Shown here piece by piece: positions 7,476-15,448 of a DNA stretch of 37,677 bases. Source of the DNA: Pseudomonadota bacterium (lineage in GTDB: Bacteria; Pseudomonadota; Alphaproteobacteria; JAGOMX01); NCBI GenBank assembly GCA_039714795.1, contig JBDLIP010000003.1, positions 1 to 37,677 on the forward strand, written 5' to 3'. The notes below the pieces were generated by a model that did not search any database, had not been told where the DNA came from, and saw only the letters and a list, made by a program, of their open reading frames with translations. Each line of letters begins with the position of its first letter. Position 1 is the first letter of the stretch. The position numbers were made by a program, and so were the translations under genes.

Positions 7476-7537
7476 TCTGAACTCTGAACTCTGAACTCTG
7501 AACTCTGAACTCTGACCTCTGACCTCTGACTTCTGAA
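7476..7537 (-). repeat. Family A heptamer tract, right arm, before the DUF3429-like gene
   Basis: About nine units of CTGAACT/CTGACCT on the plus strand end 16 bases before the next start codon. With 7356-7400 they form inverted arms around a 75-bp core. Confidence 0.85.
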
Positions 7538-7553
7538 ACTGGCTTCTGAAAAA

Positions 7554-8075
7554 ATGACCGAAAAAGGCTTTAAAATCATCATTTACTTCGCGTTTTTGCT
7601 AGTTCCTATGATCATGGCACTATATGCTGCGGCCTACTGGCTGGATGTGACAGCTAGCAAAAACTTACTGCACGCACAAATTGGATTCGGCGCCATGCTG
7701 CTAGCCTTTGCTGGCGGTGAGTACATGGGCACATTGCGCTATACTTTTTTAGATCCACCACCACTGCCAGCGCATGAATCACCATTGCGGGACAGCTCAA
7801 GTCTGGGATTAATCTTGCTGTTTTTGGCGTTTATCGCCCTGAATAACCTGGCCCAGAGCCGCACAAACCTAACAATGCTGGCCCTAGCACACGCCTTTGT
7901 CATCCCCGGATTTATTCTCATAATGTATATTGATCGGCGCCTGTTGCACTATAAAATTCAACCCACCTGGTTTACCCGCATTCGCATGTACGGCTGTAGC
8001 ATTGCGCTAGCAGCTCTGGCAATTTCAGGTGTGAAACTCTATACGCAAATGCTAGAGGTTTATGTGCGGGGGTAA
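7554..8075 (+). CDS. DUF3429-like integral membrane protein
   Basis: The 173-aa protein has about five predicted membrane helices: roughly 7-29, 41-62, 82-100, 104-125 and 142-162. The segment HAQIGFGAMLLAFAGGEYMG resembles the Y.A.ILSF.GG...G signature of DUF3429 (TMEM69-like) proteins, common in alphaproteobacteria and of unknown function. No Shine-Dalgarno sequence is visible: the 16 bases before the ATG follow directly from a family A tract. Insertion of the repeat may have altered the 5' leader. It is co-directional with the Ddl-like gene but separated by 200 bp of repeats. Confidence 0.6.
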   Translation: MTEKGFKIIIYFAFLLVPMIMALYAAAYWLDVTASKNLLHAQIGFGAMLLAFAGGEYMGTLRYTFLDPPPLPAHESPLRDSSSLGLILLFLAFIALNNLAQSRTNLTMLALAHAFVIPGFILIMYIDRRLLHYKIQPTWFTRIRMYGCSIALAALAISGVKLYTQMLEVYVRG

Positions 8076-8098
8076 AGAAGATCGAGCGAGATCAAGAC

Positions 8099-8132
8099 AA
8101 AAAAAACCCACGGGCCGAAGCACCGTGGGTTT
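8099..8132 (-). terminator. Rho-independent terminator of the secreted repeat protein gene
   Basis: A perfect 10-bp stem (AAACCCACGG at 8104-8113 with CCGTGGGTTT at 8123-8132) has a 9-nt loop. On the minus strand it is followed by a run of eight T (8106-8099). It lies 50-85 bases after the stop of the minus-strand gene and also faces the DUF3429-like gene convergently. Confidence 0.92.
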
Positions 8133-8184
8133 AGTAGACGTTAATCAAAAAAGATTAGGTGCCATCCGGACCCATATTAGCTGG

Positions 8185-8505
8185 CTACTGATTATTACCT
8201 TCTCCTGGCTCTGGCTGCTGTACTGGAGCCGGATCCATATGTCCTAGCTGCTGATTATTACCTTCTCCTGGCTCTGGCTGCTGATTATTACCTTCTCCTG
8301 GCTCTGGCTGCTGATTATTACCTTCTCCTGGCTCTGGCTGCTGATTATTACCTGCTCCTGGCTGTTGTACTGGAGCCGGATCCATATGTCCTAGCTGCTG
8401 ATTATTACCTGCTCCTGGCTCTGGCTGCTGATTAGGCTGTTGTACTGGAGCCGGATCCATATGTCCTAGCTGCTGATTATTACCTGCTCCTGGCTGTTGT
8501 ACAAA
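8185..8505 (-). repeat. Tandem coding repeats in the tail of the secreted protein
   Basis: Two alternating units, near-identical at the DNA level, encode EPG(E/A)GNNQQ and QLGHMDPAPVQQP. The QLGHMDPAPV unit occurs three times intact. A decayed fourth copy lies after the stop codon at 8155-8187. High DNA identity between units implies recent expansion and likely length variation between strains. Confidence 0.9.
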
Positions 8506-9453
8506 CTGATTCTGATCTGAATTATCCATATTAAATGGGTCGGCTACTTTTTCTACTCTATTCTCAACAATATTAACAAGGGACCGAGCAAAACTCTCTA
8601 TGCCTTCATAGTCAACTGAATTAGCCTCACCATCATCGAGTGTATCATCTTCGCACAGAGTATAAATGACAGCATCCAATCGATCAGCAATTGCCTGCTG
8701 TACAAAAGAATGGAAATAGCCTTCCACCTCATCAGCAGAACCATAAAATCCTATTGTGTTACTAATCGCGTCACTATACGCTCGCAAACCAGCAACTTCT
8801 GCTCTAAGGTCAGTAATCTCCTGACCTGCTCTACTCACTCCTGAATAAAATCCCTCTTCATCTCGGCAATGAAAACCAAGCGCCCTACCTGTTGCACTTA
8901 CCATATCTTGCATCTGCTTCAACGGTATGGTAGGACCCCGGCGTGTTGAACGTGTTGGAGCTGCCGAACGTGTTGGACGTGCTGTACGTGTTGGACGTGC
9001 TGGACGTGCTGGACGTGCTGTACGTGAGGGAGAAACAGAATCTCTACTAACACTACTGGGGGTCAAAGTGCTTGGGTTAGTTACTGACGAAATAGTTCTC
9101 CTGGGAGCTGAAGAATTGGCATTTTCGCCTGCGCTATAGCCCTGCCCAACCTGAGGTGTTCTACTGGAAGCAGGCACTGCTATGCCCTGGTGAAGACGGG
9201 GGGCGCTTGAGAAATGAGCAGCAGGTACAGTATTGGTTACATTCCCTGAATTAAATGAAGGACTGAGACCTCCGCCTGCGTTATAGGTACTCACAGGCTG
9301 AGATGTTCTCCTGGGAGCTGAAGAATTGGAATCTGCGCCTCCGCCAGCATATCGATTAAACTTGGAGGCCTGAGCATCTCCAGCGGCAACACCCGCCAAC
9401 AAAGCTGCACAAGATGTGGCAGCCAACAATAATTTAAATTTATTCGCTTTCAT
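8185..9453 (-). CDS. Secreted low-complexity repeat protein (candidate surface or effector protein)
   Basis: The protein is 422 aa, starting at ATG 9453, which has AAGGAG 8 nt upstream. A Sec signal peptide is clear: MKANKFKLLLAATSCAALLAG with likely cleavage after AQA (about residue 30). Then come a Gly/Ser/Asn-rich part containing two copies of SSAPRRT, an Arg/Pro/Thr tract made by a 9-bp DNA repeat (8941-9027; RPARP/RPTR), a central unique region of about 140 aa with two Cys (FHCRDEE, YTLCEDD), and a Gln-rich tail. The tail alternates EPGEGNNQQ and QLGHMDPAPVQQP units. I recognise no family. The gene is monocistronic, with a good promoter (9545-9573), a structured leader and a strong terminator, which suggests high expression. 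The last codon before the stop looks like the result of a nonsense change. Confidence 0.8.
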   Translation of the reverse strand: MKANKFKLLLAATSCAALLAGVAAGDAQASKFNRYAGGGADSNSSAPRRTSQPVSTYNAGGGLSPSFNSGNVTNTVPAAHFSSAPRLHQGIAVPASSRTPQVGQGYSAGENANSSAPRRTISSVTNPSTLTPSSVSRDSVSPSRTARPARPARPTRTARPTRSAAPTRSTRRGPTIPLKQMQDMVSATGRALGFHCRDEEGFYSGVSRAGQEITDLRAEVAGLRAYSDAISNTIGFYGSADEVEGYFHSFVQQAIADRLDAVIYTLCEDDTLDDGEANSVDYEGIESFARSLVNIVENRVEKVADPFNMDNSDQNQFVQQPGAGNNQQLGHMDPAPVQQPNQQPEPGAGNNQQLGHMDPAPVQQPGAGNNQQPEPGEGNNQQPEPGEGNNQQPEPGEGNNQQLGHMDPAPVQQPEPGEGNNQ

Positions 9454-9472
9454 TAAGCTTTCTCCTTTATAA

Positions 9473-9496
9473 ATCTCATCTATCCTTAGATGAGAT
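9473..9496 (-). promoter_or_regulatory. Perfect 10-bp hairpin in the 5' leader, next to the ribosome-binding site
   Basis: ATCTCATCTA and TAGATGAGAT pair across a TCCT loop. The structure ends 9 bases before AAGGAG of the secreted-protein gene. A second stem, GGAG/CTCC with extra pairs, lies just upstream at about 9510-9531. They may stabilise the mRNA or act as a protein operator. Confidence 0.7.
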
Positions 9497-9544
9497 ACTA
9501 CTAACAATCACTGAAGGAGACCAACTCCTCAGCGTCACGAAGTT

Positions 9545-9573
9545 AATGTAAGGGCACTAGACATTTATGTCAA
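9545..9573 (-). promoter_or_regulatory. Sigma70-type promoter for the secreted protein gene
   Basis: On the minus strand, TTGACA (9573-9568) is followed by exactly 17 bp and TACATT (9550-9545). The predicted start near 9538 gives an approximately 85-nt leader with two hairpins. The -35 is a perfect consensus match and the -10 matches at 4 of 6 positions. Confidence 0.75.
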
Positions 9574-9908
9574 GTAAAAAAATGATTTTAAATTAAAAAA
9601 AATACTGAGACGATTACGTTCGCACAAAGCACTGGAAAACTTTGATCAGCAAAGCGTCCAGCTAATGTCGTCCCGATGATAGAAAGCAAAAACTTTAGAG
9701 ATTTTATTCAAGCGCCACCATCTTGAAGTTTATTTTTTCAAATAAAGATATAAATGCTAACTATTATTTTCATATAATGTATTCTTATACTGAAGAGAAA
9801 TGAAAGCCTCTGTTTCCTGACACACTCAAAGTGCTCATTAAACTAAAGGTTTTCATTTCTCGCGGGTATATATTGAAACTAAATCAAGCTGTTGATTTTC
9901 TGGTGTAC
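9574..9908. other. Intergenic region, mainly AT-rich, with family B copy B3
   Basis: No gene is seen between the secreted protein's promoter and the convergent 3' end of the SDR gene. The only structured part is the shortened family B element at 9786-9870. Short frames on the plus strand at 9831-10125 overlap the SDR gene antisense and have no family likeness. Confidence 0.6.
9786..9870 (+). repeat. Family B palindromic element, copy B3 (internally deleted, arms co-varied)
   Basis: The copy is 85 bp. The internal deletion appears to join two CATT sequences of the full-length core. Its arms differ from the consensus GTGAAATCAAAACCTCT: they read GAGAAATGAAAGCCTCT on the left, with TTTCATTTCTC on the right. 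The two substitutions in the left arm are matched on the right, so the arms still pair. Confidence 0.85.
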
Positions 9909-10634
9909 TCAAACAGCCTTGTGCCCCACTCGAATCACCTCGCCATGCTGCTGGCAGTTCGGTACGGCAAGTTCAACAAACACATCCACAACATCTTCAG
10001 GAGCAGGCAAGGTTTGCGGATCCTCACCCGGCATAGCTTCTGCGCGCAATTTGGTGCGCACAATCCCCGGGTCCACCAAGTTAACCCTTAAGTTGGGAGC
10101 AATGTTTTGGGTTTCAGTCGCATAGGTTTGCACCAATCGATTAAGAGCTACTTTGCTGGTGGCATATGCCGACCAATACGCTTTAACGTGCTCAGTAATA
10201 TAGGAAGTGGTGAAAATTGCACGTCCCATGGGAGATTTTTGCAATAAAGCATCAAAAGCATGAAGTAATCGCCAATTGGCATTTACATTGACTGCCATCA
10301 CTTGCTCCCAAACTTTAGGTTCCATGTGCGCTGTCGGTCCTAAAACACCTAAAACAGCGGCATTACCTACCAAAATGTCAAGCCGCCCAAACCGCCCGGC
10401 TACTTCAACGCCAAGAGCGTCAATCTTGGCTCCTTCTTGCAAATCAAGCTGCACCAGGGTGACCGCAGCCCCTAGCGCTTTACAACGATCATCAGACCTT
10501 TCCAGGCCTTCAAGATCGCAATCCAGCAAAATCAGCCTCGCTCCTGCTTGTGCGTACGCCCTAGCTACAGCTGCGCCAATTCCATTGGCTGCACCAGTAA
10601 TCAGGGCAAGCTTATCTTGCAGTCGCCTTGCCAT
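9909..10634 (-). CDS. Short-chain dehydrogenase/reductase
   Basis: The 241-aa classical SDR has the NAD(P)-binding TGAANGIGAAVA (about 14-25) and an acidic residue at LILLDCD, which suggests NAD preference. It also has the structural GNAAV, the catalytic Ser in FTTSYI, and the YATSK active-site pair near residue 157. The PGIVRTKL segment follows. The substrate cannot be told. It starts immediately after the cvpA stop (TAAATG), so it is translationally coupled as the last gene of the dnaB operon. Its 3' end faces a repeat-containing spacer with no obvious terminator. Confidence 0.85.
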   Translation of the reverse strand: MARRLQDKLALITGAANGIGAAVARAYAQAGARLILLDCDLEGLERSDDRCKALGAAVTLVQLDLQEGAKIDALGVEVAGRFGRLDILVGNAAVLGVLGPTAHMEPKVWEQVMAVNVNANWRLLHAFDALLQKSPMGRAIFTTSYITEHVKAYWSAYATSKVALNRLVQTYATETQNIAPNLRVNLVDPGIVRTKLRAEAMPGEDPQTLPAPEDVVDVFVELAVPNCQQHGEVIRVGHKAV

Positions 10635-11288
10635 TTATTGTTTGGCGCCAAGATTTCCTGGCATGTCGTTCATCTGTTTGTCAGTCTTTGGCCCTTCCGG
10701 TTCCGGACGTGAAAATGAGCGTACTAAATTTTCTGCAGGAAACTCAGATGCCTTTGATCTGTTTTTCAATCGATCTTTCTGCAAACCAAGATTTTTAATT
10801 GCAGCATTGGGCACCAGACCCCGCAACCAATCACCAGCTTCAACAATAAACGGGGTCGAGCGGGCTGTCTGCAAAGGCTTAGGCCATTTTTCATGATTCG
10901 GCATGAAAAAGCTAAAAGCAAGGTAGGCTAAGCTGAGGAGCACTCCGCCTCGAATCACCCCAAAGACAACGCCAAGTGAACGATCCAAGCCGCCCAACGT
11001 TCCCGATTTAATGCGCTGTGAGATGCTGCGACTGATAATGGTCAACACAATAAGAGCTATGATAAACAGGATGATCCCAGATATGACGTCAGCCACAAAA
11101 GCATCGTGGATGTACTGCATCACAAAAGGCCTGACAAGAATCATACCGTATAAGCTGATAAAAAATGCACCAATCCATCCGCCAATGCCTAAAACCTCTC
11201 GGGTAAAACCGCGTGAAACACCAACGGCAGCCGATATTGCTAAAATCACAAGAACAACAATATCTATGGTATTAAAATCCGGAGTCAT
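10635..11288 (-). CDS. cvpA: CvpA-family membrane protein
   Basis: The 217-aa protein begins with the CvpA domain: IDIVVLVILAISAAVGVSRGFTREVLGIGGWIGAFF, split here only for description, with helices at about 8-25, 30-50, 65-88 and 103-127. The family is linked to colicin V export, envelope stress tolerance and purF expression; its molecular activity is not settled. A charged tail of about 75 aa follows. Its ATG overlaps the radA stop (ATGA), as in other alphaproteobacteria where radA and cvpA are adjacent. The usual next gene, purF, is missing and an SDR gene takes its place. Confidence 0.87.
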   Translation of the reverse strand: MTPDFNTIDIVVLVILAISAAVGVSRGFTREVLGIGGWIGAFFISLYGMILVRPFVMQYIHDAFVADVISGIILFIIALIVLTIISRSISQRIKSGTLGGLDRSLGVVFGVIRGGVLLSLAYLAFSFFMPNHEKWPKPLQTARSTPFIVEAGDWLRGLVPNAAIKNLGLQKDRLKNRSKASEFPAENLVRSFSRPEPEGPKTDKQMNDMPGNLGAKQ

Positions 11289-12703
11289 GAGTTGATAACC
11301 TCTCTTTGTTTAGGTTTAGGTTTAGGTTTAGGTTTAAGTTGAGTTTGAGTTTGAAACAGTGTACCTAGGTCCTGCACATAACTCAACTCGTGAATTTGAA
11401 TCAAGTCATCAGGTGCTTTTGATCGCTTTTTCTGCCTTGGCAGAAAGGCTGTGTTAAACCCTAGCTTTGCCGCTTCCTTCAGTCGGAGAGCTTGCTGGCC
11501 CACGCCTCGAATTTCCCCAGCCAGGCCAATCTCACCAAAAATAACCGCATCTTGTGCAATAGGAACCTTAGTGACCGCTGAAACCAGTGCCGCAGCCACT
11601 GCCAAATCCGCAGCCGGTTCCCCAATACGCAAACCGCCTGCAATATTCAAGTACACATCTTGACCGGAAAAATTCATCCGGCACCGAGCTTCTAAAACCG
11701 CCAAAATCATCGATAGCCGACCTGAATCCCAACCGACCACAGCTCTGCGCGGTGTTGCCAATGTGGATCCCACCACCAGTGCTTGCACTTCGACCAACAA
11801 GGGCCGTGTCCCTTCAATTCCAGCAAAAACCACTGAACCACTGACATCACCGGATCGATCCGCAAGAAACAGCGCGGAAGGGTTGGCAACCTCTTGCAAC
11901 CCTCCTTGTGTCATTTCAAATACACCAATCTCATCTGTGGCCCCAAAACGATTCTTTACTGAGCGCAAAATCCGAAATTGATGCCCTCGGTCGCCTTCAA
12001 AATAAAGCACAGTATCCACCATGTGCTCAAGCACCCGGGGACCTGCAATCATACCTTCTTTGGTAACGTGGCCCACAAGAATGAGAGTCAAACCTCGCTT
12101 CTTGGCATAGCGAATCAAAACTTGTGCGCATGCTCGTACCTGGCTGACAGTTCCGGGAGCAGATTCCATGGTATCCATTGCCATGGTTTGAATCGAGTCA
12201 ACGATCAAGACAGCAGCCTTGGGCATCGCCTCCAAGCTGCTCAAAATATCCTGCACACTGGTGCTGGTTGCCAGGTGAACTGGGCATTGCGCCAACTCCA
12301 GTCGCTCAGCTCGCATACGCACCTGGTCTATGGCCTCTTCACCAGATACATAAATGCATTGTGCGTTCTGGCTTAAAGCCGCCACCACTTGCAACAAAAG
12401 CGTGGATTTGCCAATTCCTGGATCTCCACCAACTAAAATCACCGACCCAGGTACCAGGCCGCCGCCACACACCCGATCAAATTCTGCAATGAGTGTTTTG
12501 CGCCGCATAACCTGCTGCTGCTTTCCGCTAAGGGATACAAAATCAAGAGCGCTGCCCGCCCCCAACTTAATACCTGGACTAGTGATTGGCATTTGTTCTT
12601 CGGCAAGGCTATTCCATGAATGGCAGCCACTACATTGACCACTCCATTTGCCTTGACGCGCTCCACATTGTTGGCAAACATATTGAGTTGTGTGTTTGGC
12701 CAT
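11285..12703 (-). CDS. radA: DNA repair protein RadA (Sms), branch-migration ATPase
   Basis: The 472-aa protein is full length for RadA. An N-terminal C4 zinc finger (CQQCGARQGKWSGQCSGC, residues 10-27) precedes the RecA-like ATPase with Walker A GGDPGIGKSTLL (about 92), Walker B AAVLIVDSIQT and the RadA-specific KNRFG motif (SVKNRFGATDEIG). The C-terminal part is Lon-protease-like. RadA drives branch migration in recombination and repair. The last residues are KPKPKPKPKQ, encoded by a short tandem TTTAGG hexamer (about 11309-11335) that is probably dispensable. It starts 8 bp after mlaF. Confidence 0.95.
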   Translation of the reverse strand: MAKHTTQYVCQQCGARQGKWSGQCSGCHSWNSLAEEQMPITSPGIKLGAGSALDFVSLSGKQQQVMRRKTLIAEFDRVCGGGLVPGSVILVGGDPGIGKSTLLLQVVAALSQNAQCIYVSGEEAIDQVRMRAERLELAQCPVHLATSTSVQDILSSLEAMPKAAVLIVDSIQTMAMDTMESAPGTVSQVRACAQVLIRYAKKRGLTLILVGHVTKEGMIAGPRVLEHMVDTVLYFEGDRGHQFRILRSVKNRFGATDEIGVFEMTQGGLQEVANPSALFLADRSGDVSGSVVFAGIEGTRPLLVEVQALVVGSTLATPRRAVVGWDSGRLSMILAVLEARCRMNFSGQDVYLNIAGGLRIGEPAADLAVAAALVSAVTKVPIAQDAVIFGEIGLAGEIRGVGQQALRLKEAAKLGFNTAFLPRQKKRSKAPDDLIQIHELSYVQDLGTLFQTQTQLKPKPKPKPKQREVINS

Positions 12704-12711
12704 ATCCTTTG

Positions 12712-13512
12712 CTAACCCATTTGAATCGGACCTTCAGCCCGACCATGAATAAATTGATCAACCATGGGATGACCTGACTGATCGATGGATTCTGCTGGTC
12801 CCACCCAGATAATTTTCCCATCGTGCAACATAGCGATTCGATCTCCAATGGTTCGAGCACTGGCGATATCATGAGTGATGGTAATGGCAGATGCCCCCAG
12901 CCCTTTCACACACTCAACAATCAGATTATTAATCACAGAAGAGACAATTGGATCTAACCCTGTTGTCGGCTCATCAAAAAAGATAATGTCCGGGTTGTAA
13001 GCAATTGCCCGCGCCAAAGCTACGCGTCGTTGCATGCCTCCAGACAACTCAGCCGGATACAAATCAGCAACCCGCGGTTTCATTCCCACGGCTGCAAGCT
13101 TTGCAATCGCCAGTTCTCTACCCTCTTTGCGATTGCATTTACCCTCTTGCAACAAAGCAAAGGATACATTTTCCCAGACTTTCATACTATCAAACAGCGC
13201 GGAGCCTTGAAACAACATACCCACTTTGTGCAGATCCGGCCGGCATTTTTTCACTTGGGCGCCAAATTCTTGGATGCCACACATCTCAACCTGACCGCCA
13301 TCCGGTTGAATTAGCCCCAAGATACACTTAATGAGCACCGATTTTCCAGTCCCTGAACCACCGATGACAACCAAAGATTCTCCTTCCCTTAGGTCTAAAT
13401 CGATGCCACACAACACTTTCTTTGCAGCAAAACTCTTGGTAAGTCCTCGAACGCGAACCTTGCAGGAAACGGAAGTCGTTGTAGTTGTCTTTGTTGTTGT
13501 TGTAGATATCAT
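12712..13512 (-). CDS. mlaF: ABC transporter ATPase MlaF (lipid asymmetry / toluene tolerance type)
   Basis: The 266-aa protein is chosen from the ATG at 13512, which overlaps the mlaE stop (ATGA). A longer frame to 13641 lies inside mlaE. Walker A is GGSGTGKSVLIKC, the Q-loop is LFQGSALFDSM, the signature is ELSGGMQRRVALARA, Walker B is IIFFDEPTTGLDP and the H-loop is ITHDIA; all are intact. The Mla ATPase powers phospholipid movement between the inner and outer membrane with MlaE and an MCE protein (MlaD). The N-terminus carries a Thr-rich tract (MISTTTTKTTTTTSVS) from a simple ACA repeat. No mlaD is in this operon. Confidence 0.92.
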   Translation of the reverse strand: MISTTTTKTTTTTSVSCKVRVRGLTKSFAAKKVLCGIDLDLREGESLVVIGGSGTGKSVLIKCILGLIQPDGGQVEMCGIQEFGAQVKKCRPDLHKVGMLFQGSALFDSMKVWENVSFALLQEGKCNRKEGRELAIAKLAAVGMKPRVADLYPAELSGGMQRRVALARAIAYNPDIIFFDEPTTGLDPIVSSVINNLIVECVKGLGASAITITHDIASARTIGDRIAMLHDGKIIWVGPAESIDQSGHPMVDQFIHGRAEGPIQMG

Positions 13513-14285
13513 GAGTGAAAAAACAGTGCTGTAATAAGATAATTGAGAATTAAAATCATAATCGAGGCTGAGACAACTGCATTGGTGGTAGCAGCCCCTA
13601 CACCTTGCGCCCCACCTTTTGAGTGATAGCCATGATAACACCCCAAGGTGGTGATTAAAAACCCGAACACCGCAGCCTTGACCAAACCAGATACCACATC
13701 AATCCGCTCCAAGTGATCAAAGGTCTGATGCAGATAATTGGCGGGATTAAAACCCAATGTGTAGGTGGAAACCAGATAGCCACCAAACACCCCAATGATA
13801 TCAGCAATCAATACCAGCACCGGCAGCATCAAGACGCCAGCCAAAATACGTGGCATAACCAAGTATTTGTAAGGATTGGTCGATAAAACCGTCAGCGCGT
13901 CAATCTGTTCGGTGACTCGCATGGTGCCAATTTCAGCCGCCATAGCAGCTCCTATGCGCCCAGCCACCATCAAACCCGCCAGCACAGGCCCCAACTCGCG
14001 TGTGACCGAAAGCACGACAACTGTGGGAATGGAATTTTCAGCGGCAAATCGAGCAAATCCTGTGTGCGTTTGCAAGGCCAACACCATGCCGGTAAAAGTC
14101 GCAGTCAACCCCACAACTGGTAACGAGTAATAGCCAATGTCAATCAACTGGCGCAAAATCTGACGTGGATAATAAGGAGTGCACACGCCATGAGCCAGGG
14201 ACGTTAATACAAACAACGTAAGACGCCCGCATACTGCAAGGAAGCGTAGAAAATACTCTCCAACTTTTGCCAAAAAACCGATCAC
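13509..14285 (-). CDS. mlaE: MlaE-family ABC transporter permease
   Basis: The 258-aa integral membrane protein of the MlaE/YrbE family is the permease of the Mla lipid transporter. Recognisable parts are QLIDIGYYSLPVVGLTATFTGMVLALQ, described here across residues 45-71, then ELGPVLAGLMVAGRIGAAMAAEIGTM near residue 100 and VTEQIDALTVL. The C-terminal GAQGVGAATTNAVVSASI is also typical. The start is GTG at 14285, overlapping the alr stop (GTGA), and the stop overlaps mlaF. Direct coupling to mlaF supports a complex in the inner membrane. Confidence 0.9.
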   Translation of the reverse strand: MIGFLAKVGEYFLRFLAVCGRLTLFVLTSLAHGVCTPYYPRQILRQLIDIGYYSLPVVGLTATFTGMVLALQTHTGFARFAAENSIPTVVVLSVTRELGPVLAGLMVAGRIGAAMAAEIGTMRVTEQIDALTVLSTNPYKYLVMPRILAGVLMLPVLVLIADIIGVFGGYLVSTYTLGFNPANYLHQTFDHLERIDVVSGLVKAAVFGFLITTLGCYHGYHSKGGAQGVGAATTNAVVSASIMILILNYLITALFFHS

Positions 14286-15448
14286 GTTTCGCCTCGGTAT
14301 ATTCGGTGGTTACGCTCACCAAAGTTCGTATAGATCTCCCGCGAAATTGTTCCACCAGCCGCCGCTTGCTCATCAGCAGTAATGTGTTCACCCACAACCT
14401 CAGCCCAAAAACCAGGCCTGAGGTATTGTTCAGGTACAGCGCTGGCGTCAACAGCAATCAAGTCCATAGAAACCCGACCGACAATTGGCGCTACATGACC
14501 GCCAATAAACACCTTACCACAATTACCAAAGGCTCGGATAATGCCATCGCCATAACCCATCCCTAAGGTTGCCAAGCGGATTGGCGTACTTGTCTTGTAT
14601 TGCGCGTCATAGCCAATCGAGTGACCGGCAGGCATATCCCGCACCTGCAAAATCTGCGCATAAACTTGCACAGCGGGCTGCAAGCCAATTGCAGGAGCCA
14701 CAATAGTTCCAACACCCAACAGTGCCTTACCGGGACGCACCAAATCAAAGTGATAGTCAGGCCCAAGCAAGATACCACCAGAATTGGCCAAACTCATTGG
14801 TGCTGCGGGCAATAACTGACATGCTGCTTGAAACCGCTGTAGCTGACGTGCGTTGAGCGGGTGATGTAGCTGCTCACTACAAGCCAAATGACTCAAGATA
14901 CAACGCAGATCAAATCTTTCAAGTTTTTCCAAATGTTGACCAAGAACCGCCAGCTCTTGCGGTGGCAATCCCATACGCCACATGCCAGTATCAAGGTGCA
15001 ATGCAGCAGGTAGAATGCGGTTTTGTTGCACGCCCCACTCACGCCACAAATCGATCTGTCCCAAGTCGTTTAAAACGGGAATCAGCTTATGTTTATCGAG
15101 AACTTCTTGCGTACCTGGTAAAACTCCGTTAAAGACAAAAATGTGAACTTCAGGAAGCGCCCTGCGCAACCGAATGCCCTCATCAACGGTGGCAACAAAA
15201 AAATCCCTACATCCGGTTTGGAACAAAGCCTTAGATACTGGAACCATACCAATTCCATAGGCATTGGCTTTTACAACCGCCGAACTTTTGGCTTTCGGCA
15301 AATGCGCTGCGATTTTTCTAAAGTTAGCCGCAATGATGCCCAGATCCGTTATGATCACACCACTGATACCCGGGGGGACCTCATGCTGTGCAAAGGGTAA
15401 CTTGTAAGCGCCAAGCAAGTTACAAGATTGAGTTGTTAGAGGCTGCAT
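14282..15448 (-). CDS. alr: Alanine racemase
   Basis: The 388-aa PLP enzyme converts L-Ala to D-Ala for peptidoglycan. The PLP lysine is in AVVKANAYGIG (about residue 51), and the second catalytic base Tyr is in HSIGYDAQYKT (about 260). LDTGMWRMG and the C-terminal GRVSMD segment are also present. The start at 15448 gives a 1-bp TGATG overlap with the dnaB stop; a TTG-started longer frame to 15478 lies within dnaB. Length is normal. It supplies D-Ala that the Ddl-like and MurF-like enzymes nearby could use. Confidence 0.95.
   Translation of the reverse strand: MQPLTTQSCNLLGAYKLPFAQHEVPPGISGVIITDLGIIAANFRKIAAHLPKAKSSAVVKANAYGIGMVPVSKALFQTGCRDFFVATVDEGIRLRRALPEVHIFVFNGVLPGTQEVLDKHKLIPVLNDLGQIDLWREWGVQQNRILPAALHLDTGMWRMGLPPQELAVLGQHLEKLERFDLRCILSHLACSEQLHHPLNARQLQRFQAACQLLPAAPMSLANSGGILLGPDYHFDLVRPGKALLGVGTIVAPAIGLQPAVQVYAQILQVRDMPAGHSIGYDAQYKTSTPIRLATLGMGYGDGIIRAFGNCGKVFIGGHVAPIVGRVSMDLIAVDASAVPEQYLRPGFWAEVVGEHITADEQAAAGGTISREIYTNFGERNHRIYRGET

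Noticed and set aside
7356-7537. Heptamer tracts as a CRISPR array
   Set aside because: Units are 7 bp and directly tandem, with no unique spacers and no cas genes.
8941-9027. Possible CRISPR-like or minisatellite array
   Set aside because: The 9-bp units are contiguous without spacers and lie in frame inside a gene; they are coding repeats.
8927-9139. Arg/Gly/Val-rich 70-codon plus-strand ORF
   Set aside because: It is the antisense shadow of the 9-bp coding repeat in the secreted protein gene.
10276-10896. 206-codon plus-strand ORF
   Set aside because: It is antisense to the SDR and cvpA genes, with Ser/Pro/Ala-rich composition typical of shadow frames.
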